64,000 nt of DNA, from assembly GCF_031326345.1 (NCBI RefSeq), contig NZ_CP133671.1, forward strand, positions 1,736,001 to 1,800,000, in the 5' to 3' direction. Position numbers and translations under genes: made by a program. Under the pieces are notes generated by a model. That model had not been told where the DNA came from. It worked only from the letters and a program-made list of their open reading frames with translations, and did no database searches. Shown in pieces: positions 1-8,331 of this stretch (within the stretch, counting starts at the first letter, position 1; each line of letters starts with the position of its first letter). Source of the DNA: Aureispira sp. CCB-E. Lineage in GTDB: Bacteria > Bacteroidota > Bacteroidia > Chitinophagales > Saprospiraceae.

Positions 1-1
1 T

Positions 2-3000
2 CAAAGCACAGTTTCTTCGGGGGCACCAGAAATAGATGTCTTAGGAAATGGTTTATCTATTGTAGATGGTGACGTGACACCTAGTGCTGGCGACGATACG
101 GACTTTGGAAACGTTACTGTCGGAGGAAATACAGCGCGAACATTCACTATTTCAAACACAGGTGGTACTGCAGCCTTGGATGTAAGTAGTATTAATTTGA
201 GCGGAGCAAATGCAGGCGATTTTGCAGTGAGCGGTATTACATTGCCAGCCAATATAGCTGCTGGAGCGACTACAACATTTACACTAACATTTACGCCTGG
301 AGCAGCTGGCGTTCGGAATGCAACGGTAACGATTAATAACAATGATGCCGATGAAGGAACGTATGCATACGCTGTTCAAGGTACTGGCGTTGCAAACCCA
401 GAGATAGATATATTAGGAAATGGTTTGTCTATTGTCAATGGAGATATTACACCTAGTGTTGGTGACGATACCGATTTTGGGAGCGTTAATGCTGGTGCAA
501 ATACAGTAAGAACATTTACCATTTCTAATGTAGCAGGAACAGGGGTATTGAATGTGTCTAGTATTGTGGTAAGTGGAGCGGATGCAGGGGACTTTGTAAT
601 TGGTGGAATTACATTGCCTGCTAGTGTGGCAGCAGGGGCTACAGCTACTTTTACAGCAACATTTACGCCATCAGCAGGTGGGGTGCGAAATGCAACAGTT
701 ACTGTCAATAATGATGATGCAGACGAAGGAACATATAGTTTTGCAATACGTGGAACGGGCATATTACCATCCGTTGCAATTACAGAATGGATCGCCGACC
801 CTTTGGCCAATGATTTGACAGATGAGTGGGTAGAGCTGCATAACTTTGGAGCTACTCCAATTGATATTCAGAATTGGGAAATTGAAGATGAAGGCGTAGA
901 CGATGATGTTATTACAACGACTAGTTTTATTATTCCCGCAGGAGGTTATGTTATTCTAGCTAGAAATAAAGCAATTTTTGAAGCACAGTGGTTGAATGGT
1001 TGCCCTTCTGCGAATGTAATTGAGGTAGCCGGTTTGACTTTAGGAAATGGTGCGGATGAAATTATTATAAAAGACAATAACGATATTGTTATTTGGTCTG
1101 TTGCTTATCAAAATGATGATGTAACGGGAATTGCAGCACATTATACCGAAGCACCAACTTTTACGAATAGAATCTGGGGATCTGCTGCTAGTCCAGGAGT
1201 AGATCGAACAGGAAATGATCCTGCAACGGGAACATTAGGCTATGAAAATAATAACGCAACAGCCGACCCCAACGTAATGACTTCGACAACAGGAGATATG
1301 GGAAGTCCTTTTAATGGTACGTATACACCACCTACAAAAGATCTTGTTCGTGGCGATGTACTAGATTTTGATGGTACCGATGATTTGGTGAGCGTTGCTG
1401 ATAATGCTTCTCTGGACATAACAGGAGATGTTACGTTTGAAGCATGGGTATTGATAAAAGGAAATGCAGCTACTGGATTCCATACTATTTTGGATAAAAC
1501 AGAAATAGCTGACAATGCCAACTACAGACCCTACATCAACAGTCCTGCTAACACAATGGGTTTTTATAATGGAACAACTGCCGTTAATGCTTCTGCGGCT
1601 ATTACTGCCAATGAATGGACGCATGTTTGTTGGGCTTATGACAATGGAACAGGGTTAATGACTTTTTATATGAATGGTGCTTCTGTTTTTACAGCAGCCA
1701 CTAGTATGGGGGCAACCAATGATGGAATTTTGAGAATAGGTACAGATATTTTAGGACGATTTAGCAATGTCTTATTGGATGAAGTTCGCATATGGAATAC
1801 TACCCGTACGGCAACAGAAGTTCGTGAAAATATGCACCTAACTTTAGAAGATTGTCCAACGGGCTTGGTGGCTTATTATCAAATGAATGATGGAACAGGT
1901 TCAAGTGCTTTGACAGATCATTCTGGAAACTCTAATACTGGTACATTAACAAACATGGACCCTGCGACAGATTGGGTCAATTCAGGAGTTAATATAGGGA
2001 ATGATGCAGGAAATGTTTCTAACAGTCAAACACTTGCTGTAGGAGCTGGTGTGAGTACGCAAAATTTTGCTACAGCTAATTTGAGCATTGATTTTACAGC
2101 ACATTCTGTACCAGAGGATTTTACCGTAACTTACCACAGGTTTACCCCCAATGCAACAACAGGTATTGTGGGATCGAATATCATTCAAAACCCAATGTGG
2201 ACGATAGATAAAGCAACAACTTTTTCTACTCAAACGATGGACTTAACATTTAATTTCCCTGTTGCAACAATTACAACCGTTGATATTTGTCAACTCAATC
2301 TTTATAATCGACCAACAGGGAGTGATGGGGCTTGGACATTGGTACGAAAAGCATCAACCGTTAGTGGAACATCAGTTACCTTTAGCGATATTAGTTTGAC
2401 AGGACAGTTTATGGTTGTAGAGGACAACACAGCTATTCCTGCGGATATTGTTCGGGGCGATGTGCTAGATTTTGATGGAATTGATGATTATGTAGCTATT
2501 GGTAATTTAGGAAATGTTACAGATTGGACGATTGAAACGTGGTTCCGTCCAAATGGTCTAAATAATTATGAGAATATATTCCATACCGCTTTTCCTGGAG
2601 CAGGAACTTCAGATGATGGCGTAAGGTTAGAGCTTAGTAATAATTTTGCCAATGGATTGCTTTATGTTTCGGTTTCTGGTAATGGTACTTTTAATCCATA
2701 TACGATTGTACCATTAGGCGGTAATTTACCTGATGAATGGCACCACATTGCTATTGTTGGAGATCAAACGAATGGTAGAGTTATTGTTTATCTAAATGGA
2801 ATAGAGGTGGTCAATAGTGTCAATGCGAACTGGCCTGCGAGCTTCTCTAACATGGTATTGGGGAGAGGTTTTGACGCTAATAATTTGGACAGAGAATTTT
2901 CGGGGCAACTGGATGAAGTTCGTATCTGGACAACGACACGTAGTGCAAATGAAATCCGTGAAAATATGCATTTAACTTTGGATGCTTGTGCAAACGGTTT

Positions 3001-5269
3001 GTTGACTTATTATCAAATGAATGATGGAGTAGGCTCTGCTACCTTAGCCGATAAAACAGGGAATGGAAATACTGGGACATTAACGAATATGGATCCAGCT
3101 ACAGATTGGGCAGCATCGGATGTCAATGTTGGAAACGATGCTTTGAGAAGTTCCAATAGCCAAACGATTAACGTTCCTTCGGGAGTAAGTACCCAGACTT
3201 TTGTAGCGGCTAATGCTACCATGAGATTCTTTCAGCATTCTGCAACAGAAGAGATCACTGTTACTTATCAAGCGTTTATCCCAAATAGTATTGTAGGGGT
3301 GAATGCCACTAATTTGATTCAAAATCCAATGTGGACGGTGAACCGATCGAATAATACTTCTAACTTGGTCGTAGATTATACGTTTAATTTTGCCCCAAAT
3401 ACATTTATTAGTTTGAATCCTGCAAAATATGGTTTGTATTATCGCCCTATGAATTCTGGTGGAGCATGGACTAAAATTGCAGTTGCAAATACTGTAACTA
3501 ATAATTCGGTAACGTTTGGAAAAATAAGTTTAACAGGACAGTTTATGGTCGTACGGGAGTCCGAAATTCTAGTTTCAGATGTACGTGGTAATATGTACGA
3601 GTTTGATGGTACGAATTTTATAGATCACTCTGCTACGGCTACCAACTTGCCAACAGGAAATGCTCCTAGAACAATAGAGGCTTGGATTAAAACTACCCAG
3701 TTAGGTTTGGGGAATATTGTTAGTTGGGGAAGAAGAAGCAATAATCAAAGAAATAGTATGGCGGTTCGTGGTAATGTATTGGGCTTTGTAGGAGAACTTA
3801 ATGATTACAATGGTACGACTGTTATTAATGATGGAGCATGGCATCATGTTGCCATTACTTATGATGGAACAACCATGCGTTTTTATGTAGATGGGGTCTT
3901 AGATTTGGCTGTACCAACAGCTACGAACTTAAATACAACCGATCAAAACCTTAGAATTGGAACAATTGCTTTGCCTTCTTCTGGTGAAAATTATCAAGGA
4001 AGTATCGACGAAGTACGTATATGGAATGTTGCTCGTACGCAAGAAGAACTTCGTGAAAATCGCCATTTAACCCTAAAAGGTAGTGAAATTGGATTAGTTT
4101 CTTATTATCAGTTTAACACAGATGACCCTATAGGAACAGCTGGTGGAGTAAAAGATGGTGTAGGAACAAATGATGGTACAACTGTAAATATGACAGGAGC
4201 CTCTTATGTTCCTTCAGAGGTAGCAGTAGCAGGAGGTGCATTTGATCGTATTCTTATTCCAGGACCAGGAGTGTACAATTTGCCGAATACTGATATTACC
4301 ATACAGTTTGATGCCAATACACCTAATGGAGAGATTGTTGTTTCTCGATTAGAAACTGAAAAACCACATGGCTGGGAAACTATTGGAGGAGATGTCGATG
4401 ATGAGTATTTTGTGGTGAATAACTATGGTTCTAATGCCTCTTTTGATCCTTTGATTGATTTAACATTTGGTCGAATGAGTTATATTTCTGCGGCTGATGC
4501 AGCAGAACCGCAAGGCAATTCACCTTTGCAATTGTTTAAACGTTCAGATAATGCTTTTGGAGCTACTTGGGGAGCTACTCTAGGTGGTGCCAATAATGCA
4601 ACATCAGGAACGAATGCAAGTGTAAGGTATAATGCTACAAACAATGTCAACTCATTTTCACAACTCGTGATTGCCAATGTTGGTGGAACATCCGATCTAC
4701 CCGTAGAATTGACAAAGTTTGAGGCAAAACGTCTGAATGCAGATAAGGTGGCATTAAATTGGGTCACAGAGACGGAGATTAATAATCAAGGGTTCTTTAT
4801 CGAACGTATGTTAGAGACTGAAAGTGAATTCAAATCTGTAACATTTGTAGATGGAAAAGGGCAGACTACTTCTGTTACCAATTATCAGCTTTTGGATGAA
4901 AATAGTTTTACAGGGGTGTCTTATTACCGTTTGAGACAAGTAGACTTTGATGGAACAACGACCTACTCACAAATCAAAGCAGTTGAAGGGCGTTCTACTA
5001 GAGACGAATACATGGATGTGTCTATATATCCAAATCCTGTACAAAACGAACTACAAGTTCGATTTAATACTTTGCCTATCGGAGTAACATCCGCACAAAT
5101 CACAATTACAGCAGCGAGTGGCAATGTATTACATAATTTTACAGCAGATATACAGTCGTATCAATTGCTAGAAATTAATGAAGTAGCACAGCTGCCAGCA
5201 GGTTTGTACTTACTTTCTATTGAATTTGATAATAAGGAACGTGTAGCTCAAAAGTTTATAAAAGAATAG
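2..5269 (+). CDS. Large secreted T9SS protein with choice-of-anchor D repeats, lamin-tail domain and three LamG modules (5' partial)
   Basis: The frame is open from base 2, so the true start lies before the window; the GTG at 74 is an internal valine codon. Modules in order by nucleotide: two near-identical choice-of-anchor D/HYDIN-like Ig repeats (about 29-385 and 395-755), a lamin-tail-like domain (about 770-1200, EWVELHNFG), and three LamG/concanavalin-like modules (about 1350-1890, 2455-3010, 3580-4110), each carrying a DEVRIW motif and ending in the (L/R)RENMHLTL/LRENRHLTL type. The first two are followed by a beta-rich spacer ending in LTGQFMVV. Then comes a fibronectin-like LPVELTKFEAK segment common before T9SS signals, and a type A sorting domain (SIYPNPVQNELQV to AQKFIKE, about 5014-5266). 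Family knowledge: such proteins are exported by T9SS to the surface or medium and the sorting domain is removed. An adhesin or carbohydrate-binding role is inference. Confidence 0.9.
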   Translation, partial: QSTVSSGAPEIDVLGNGLSIVDGDVTPSAGDDTDFGNVTVGGNTARTFTISNTGGTAALDVSSINLSGANAGDFAVSGITLPANIAAGATTTFTLTFTPGAAGVRNATVTINNNDADEGTYAYAVQGTGVANPEIDILGNGLSIVNGDITPSVGDDTDFGSVNAGANTVRTFTISNVAGTGVLNVSSIVVSGADAGDFVIGGITLPASVAAGATATFTATFTPSAGGVRNATVTVNNDDADEGTYSFAIRGTGILPSVAITEWIADPLANDLTDEWVELHNFGATPIDIQNWEIEDEGVDDDVITTTSFIIPAGGYVILARNKAIFEAQWLNGCPSANVIEVAGLTLGNGADEIIIKDNNDIVIWSVAYQNDDVTGIAAHYTEAPTFTNRIWGSAASPGVDRTGNDPATGTLGYENNNATADPNVMTSTTGDMGSPFNGTYTPPTKDLVRGDVLDFDGTDDLVSVADNASLDITGDVTFEAWVLIKGNAATGFHTILDKTEIADNANYRPYINSPANTMGFYNGTTAVNASAAITANEWTHVCWAYDNGTGLMTFYMNGASVFTAATSMGATNDGILRIGTDILGRFSNVLLDEVRIWNTTRTATEVRENMHLTLEDCPTGLVAYYQMNDGTGSSALTDHSGNSNTGTLTNMDPATDWVNSGVNIGNDAGNVSNSQTLAVGAGVSTQNFATANLSIDFTAHSVPEDFTVTYHRFTPNATTGIVGSNIIQNPMWTIDKATTFSTQTMDLTFNFPVATITTVDICQLNLYNRPTGSDGAWTLVRKASTVSGTSVTFSDISLTGQFMVVEDNTAIPADIVRGDVLDFDGIDDYVAIGNLGNVTDWTIETWFRPNGLNNYENIFHTAFPGAGTSDDGVRLELSNNFANGLLYVSVSGNGTFNPYTIVPLGGNLPDEWHHIAIVGDQTNGRVIVYLNGIEVVNSVNANWPASFSNMVLGRGFDANNLDREFSGQLDEVRIWTTTRSANEIRENMHLTLDACANGLLTYYQMNDGVGSATLADKTGNGNTGTLTNMDPATDWAASDVNVGNDALRSSNSQTINVPSGVSTQTFVAANATMRFFQHSATEEITVTYQAFIPNSIVGVNATNLIQNPMWTVNRSNNTSNLVVDYTFNFAPNTFISLNPAKYGLYYRPMNSGGAWTKIAVANTVTNNSVTFGKISLTGQFMVVRESEILVSDVRGNMYEFDGTNFIDHSATATNLPTGNAPRTIEAWIKTTQLGLGNIVSWGRRSNNQRNSMAVRGNVLGFVGELNDYNGTTVINDGAWHHVAITYDGTTMRFYVDGVLDLAVPTATNLNTTDQNLRIGTIALPSSGENYQGSIDEVRIWNVARTQEELRENRHLTLKGSEIGLVSYYQFNTDDPIGTAGGVKDGVGTNDGTTVNMTGASYVPSEVAVAGGAFDRILIPGPGVYNLPNTDITIQFDANTPNGEIVVSRLETEKPHGWETIGGDVDDEYFVVNNYGSNASFDPLIDLTFGRMSYISAADAAEPQGNSPLQLFKRSDNAFGATWGATLGGANNATSGTNASVRYNATNNVNSFSQLVIANVGGTSDLPVELTKFEAKRLNADKVALNWVTETEINNQGFFIERMLETESEFKSVTFVDGKGQTTSVTNYQLLDENSFTGVSYYRLRQVDFDGTTTYSQIKAVEGRSTRDEYMDVSIYPNPVQNELQVRFNTLPIGVTSAQITITAASGNVLHNFTADIQSYQLLEINEVAQLPAGLYLLSIEFDNKERVAQKFIKE

Positions 5270-5300
5270 TTGCATGGCGTAGCTTAGGTTAAGTGAATAA

Positions 5301-5341
5301 AATAGCAGTACTATCAATTAATTGGTGCTGCTATTTTTTTT
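5301..5341 (+). terminator. Rho-independent terminator after the large T9SS gene
   Basis: AATAGCAGTAC (5301-5311) pairs with GTGCTGCTATT (5325-5335) with one mismatch, followed by a run of T. It sits 32 bp after the stop codon. The rest of the 303-bp gap to 5573 holds nothing I can identify apart from AT-rich DNA. Confidence 0.8.
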
Positions 5342-5572
5342 AGCCCAAAGAAATGGATTTAGAGCAAAACTTTGGACTGCTTGCATTGTGAAAGCTATGT
5401 TTAGAATTAAATGTCAAGATACTTTAATATTGAGCTTCAAATTTTTATAGAAAGATTGAAAAAAAATGGTGAAATTTTAAACCTTTTTTGCTTTTTTAGG
5501 TTTATCTTAAATGCGAATAGATTGTAGTGTTTACCCCCAAAACTCTTTGTATTATTCTTCAAACCATAGGTA

Positions 5573-6577
5573 ATGAAAGTAAAAGAATTGAGAGATATTT
5601 TATCTAAAATGCCCAAGGATAAATTATTGAATTTGTCTATTGAATTTTATAAACTGATACCTAAAGCACAAAAGGAAGTGATGGCTTTGGATGACTATAT
5701 AGAGACATCGGGGCGTAAAAAAAACAAGAAACCTATTGTTTCCATCTCTCTCGCAGAATTAGAGCAGCAAATCAATCAATTTATCATTGATGTTCGAAAC
5801 CAAGATTACCTATATCCCAATAAAACAATTGTTCGGAAAGAACGCTTAGCATGGCGGTCTAAAGTAAAGCGTTGGGGCAAAGCGTTGACAAAGAAAAATA
5901 GAACAGAGTTAAACTTTCCTAAACAAGCAGAGTTGTTGACCCAATTGTATCAAATTATTTGTGAATCTTGTGTTTACGAGTATTTTTCTGCTTACGATGC
6001 TTTTCAATCTATCGGAGTTAAACAAGTCGTTTTTTATAAGAATATTCTGAAATTACTGCAAAATATAGGAGACGACGAACAGATGCTTAACAAAGGTATT
6101 TCTCTAATCATCGAAAATCCCTTAAATACATACACGTTGTATTCTGATTTGATTATTCAGTTTGTTAAGAGCATCAAAACAGAACGGAACTATAAAAAAG
6201 CTCTCGAAGTGGCTACTCATTTATTACAAACAAATGGGTTTAATCGAAGTGATAGTCCAATTGAGCAAAAATGGACAGAAGAAGAAGAATACGAACAAGA
6301 ACAGAGACACAACAACTTGGTAGAATTGATTTATCGTTTGCATGCCAATTTTTCTGATTATTCCAAAGCTATCCAGTTTTATAAAAAACATTATTATTGT
6401 CTCAACGATGAGATAAAACTATATGTTTTGGTACGTTTGTTATTTGAAAAGGGAAAGAAAAAATTGATCAAACAAGAAATTGAATTGGCGATCAAACAAG
6501 GCATTAAACCGCGTGAAAACCTGCTTAAATTACTGGCGATGATTAATGACGAAAATTTATTACCACAATATTTATAA
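5573..6577 (+). CDS. Hypothetical helical protein, 334 aa
   Basis: I do not recognise a family. The protein is highly charged, Lys/Glu-rich and predicted to be almost wholly alpha-helical, with no signal peptide or membrane segment, so it is probably cytoplasmic. The N-terminal 60 residues (LRDILSKMPKDKLLNL) form one small domain, followed by a basic linker. The C-terminal two thirds has a repeating helix pattern (NYKKALEVATHLLQ, DYSKAIQFYKKHYY) resembling TPR or SWIM-associated helical repeats. It stands alone between two terminator-like or repeat regions, so context gives no function. The ATG start is preceded by an A-rich stretch typical of this phylum. Confidence 0.7.
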   Translation: MKVKELRDILSKMPKDKLLNLSIEFYKLIPKAQKEVMALDDYIETSGRKKNKKPIVSISLAELEQQINQFIIDVRNQDYLYPNKTIVRKERLAWRSKVKRWGKALTKKNRTELNFPKQAELLTQLYQIICESCVYEYFSAYDAFQSIGVKQVVFYKNILKLLQNIGDDEQMLNKGISLIIENPLNTYTLYSDLIIQFVKSIKTERNYKKALEVATHLLQTNGFNRSDSPIEQKWTEEEEYEQEQRHNNLVELIYRLHANFSDYSKAIQFYKKHYYCLNDEIKLYVLVRLLFEKGKKKLIKQEIELAIKQGIKPRENLLKLLAMINDENLLPQYL

Positions 6578-6589
6578 TCGACTATTAAG

Positions 6590-6624
6590 TTGTAGTAGCA
6601 GCGCAGCCAACTATTGAAGTTGTT
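6590..6624. repeat. Dispersed intergenic repeat, family 1 copy (AGTTAGCTGCGCTGCTAC type)
   Basis: The minus strand reads CAATAGTTGGCTGCGCTGC followed by TACTAC, matching the copy at 42006-42042 over about 25 bases. It lies just after the stop of the 334-aa gene. Other copies or partial copies are at 14138, 24697, 28021, 54391, 59680 and 61993. Confidence 0.55.
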
Positions 6625-6661
6625 GATTAGTAGTTTTTTTGTAAACGATAAAGTCTAACAA

Positions 6662-7582
6662 ATGCCCCAATTAATTATACCTGGAGGATCTGGTTTTTTA
6701 GGTTTGGAATTAGCACGACATTTTGATGCTAAAGGTTGGGACGTGTGTGTGCTCTCTCGTCAAAAAAAAGCAGCTATAGGACGTATTCAATTTGAACAAT
6801 GGGATGGAAAGACATTGGGAGATTGGACAAAGGTAATAGATGGAGCTGATGTCGTTGTAAATATGGCTGGTCGGACAGTTAATTGTCGTTACAATGCGCT
6901 TAACAGAAAACAGATTTTAGATTCTCGAATAAATTCTACAAGAATTTTAGGAGAAGCCATTGCACAAGCTCAAACAAAACCAAAAGTATGGATTAACTCT
7001 AGCTCTGCTACGATTTATGAAGATACGAGAGGGCAGGCACCTGCCAACGATGAGTACAATGGAACGATTGGAACCGATTTTTCTATGAATATCTGTAAGG
7101 CTTGGGAAAAAGAGTTTAGAGCAGCACCAGTTGATTCGGTGCGAAGAATTGCACTTCGAACAGCTATTGTTATAGGAAAAGAGCCAGGAGGAGCCATGGA
7201 ATATTTAATAAATCTTTCCAAGTTCTGGTTAGGAGGAACCCAAGGAGGTGGCAATCAGTTTATTAGTTGGGTGCATCTATATGATTTTAGTCGTGTGGTA
7301 GAATTTTTAATTGAACAAGCGCATATTGATGGAGTGATTAATTGTGCTGCCCCAAATCCTGTAACAAACAAGTCCTTCATGAAAGAATTGCGTCAACAGC
7401 TGGGGCGTTCGTGGGGACTTCCTATCCCCAAAACGTTGTTGGAGATTGGCGCTGTATTTTTACAAACTCAAACGGAGTTGGTGCTTAAAAGTCGAAAAGT
7501 TGTCTCCAAACGTTTAGAAGAAGAAGGATTTCAATTTGAATATCCGACCATTCAAGCTGCATTTAAAGAAATTTGTTCTTAA
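6662..7582 (+). CDS. TIGR01777 family NAD(P)-dependent epimerase/oxidoreductase
   Basis: This is an extended short-chain dehydrogenase of the TIGR01777/SDR39U1 (YfcH-like) family, about 300 aa in the family and 306 here. The nucleotide-binding motif GGSGFLG is at residues 8-14, followed by VVNMAGR and NSSSATIYE, where this family has a divergent active site instead of the classical Tyr-Lys pair. The C-terminal LKSRKVVSKRLEEEGFQF is a family hallmark (the S.K...P.rL.e.GF.F pattern). The substrate is unknown for the family. It is monocistronic and converges on the lipoprotein gene with only 2 bp between the stops. Confidence 0.9.
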   Translation: MPQLIIPGGSGFLGLELARHFDAKGWDVCVLSRQKKAAIGRIQFEQWDGKTLGDWTKVIDGADVVVNMAGRTVNCRYNALNRKQILDSRINSTRILGEAIAQAQTKPKVWINSSSATIYEDTRGQAPANDEYNGTIGTDFSMNICKAWEKEFRAAPVDSVRRIALRTAIVIGKEPGGAMEYLINLSKFWLGGTQGGGNQFISWVHLYDFSRVVEFLIEQAHIDGVINCAAPNPVTNKSFMKELRQQLGRSWGLPIPKTLLEIGAVFLQTQTELVLKSRKVVSKRLEEEGFQFEYPTIQAAFKEICS

Positions 7583-7584
7583 TT

Positions 7585-8184
7585 TTATTGATAAATATTA
7601 AAAGAGTCCAAAGGCGTATTAAAATAATTTTTATCAGATAAGTTTGACGTATCTACAGGCGTTGAGGCATTGAATGTTTCTTCCGCATCTTTATAAAGAA
7701 ACCACTGCTTTTTTTCACGGTCATATTTGAAGGTAAGGTGTCTAGCCCAACGGTTTTGACTACCTCCATAATGCTGTATAGAGACATATTGTTCATGTGC
7801 TATTAAGGCACTAAAAGGATCTCCCATTTGCCCTCCACAGTCAACGCAATAGACAGCTTTGTCATTTCTTGCAATGAGATGGAAGGAACCCGTGGAGTCT
7901 GCTGCCAAAAGTAATAAAGGGCGCAATGTTGGTTTGTTGTTGGCATAGTCAGATGTTTCTTCTTCTTTGTTTTTTTTCAAAATAAGAACAGCATCCTCAA
8001 ATCCATCCGCATTAAAGTCGGTTGTTGCTTGACTAAGGATACTATGATTATCCAAAACAAATGAATCAATAGTCAAAACGACAGGTGTTTTAGTTGCTGT
8101 TGGCAATGCTGTAGGAGGGGAAGATGTATTACTCTTGTTATTACAGGAAATAATTAAAATACAGAGTAAAAATAATAAAGGCAT
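7585..8184 (-). CDS. Putative lipoprotein with an FG-GAP-like calcium loop
   Basis: The protein is 199 aa. The N-terminus MPLLFLLCILIISC is a short lipoprotein signal with a lipobox ending at Cys14, then a Ser/Thr/Pro-rich linker. The segment DFNADGFEDAVLIL (about residues 57-70) looks like the D-x-D-G-x-x-D loop of FG-GAP/VCBS proteins. A CVDCGG motif follows around residue 112. Mature length is about 185 residues. It is the downstream partner of the muramidase gene on the same strand, 147 bp away with a hairpin between. That arrangement could be an effector and a protective lipoprotein, which is inference only. No family recognised. Confidence 0.75.
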   Translation of the reverse strand: MPLLFLLCILIISCNNKSNTSSPPTALPTATKTPVVLTIDSFVLDNHSILSQATTDFNADGFEDAVLILKKNKEEETSDYANNKPTLRPLLLLAADSTGSFHLIARNDKAVYCVDCGGQMGDPFSALIAHEQYVSIQHYGGSQNRWARHLTFKYDREKKQWFLYKDAEETFNASTPVDTSNLSDKNYFNTPLDSFNIYQ

Positions 8185-8272
8185 ATTTGAAGTAATTAAA
8201 GATGAAGAAACGAAGTAGAGTTCCTAATTGACTAAGGAAAGAAGGAGTTTAGTGACTTGTTAGTTACTAACT

Positions 8273-8311
8273 AAAGCCCGCCTAATATCATTAAAGATTT
8301 AGGCAGGCTTT
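8273..8311 (-). terminator. Hairpin between muramidase and lipoprotein genes
   Basis: AAAGCCCGCCTAA (8273-8285) pairs with TTAGGCAGGCTTT (8299-8311) with a single mismatch. It lies just downstream of the muramidase stop. The U-tract is weak on the minus strand (TTTAG) and better on the plus strand, so some read-through into the lipoprotein gene is possible. Confidence 0.6.
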
Positions 8312-8331
8312 GAATTTTTTAAGAGAGCAAT

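Noticed and set aside
1-810. Long open frames on the minus strand opposite the HYDIN-like repeats
   Set aside because: They mirror the repeated coding sequence of the T9SS gene, lack starts with context and change with the repeat; antisense shadow.
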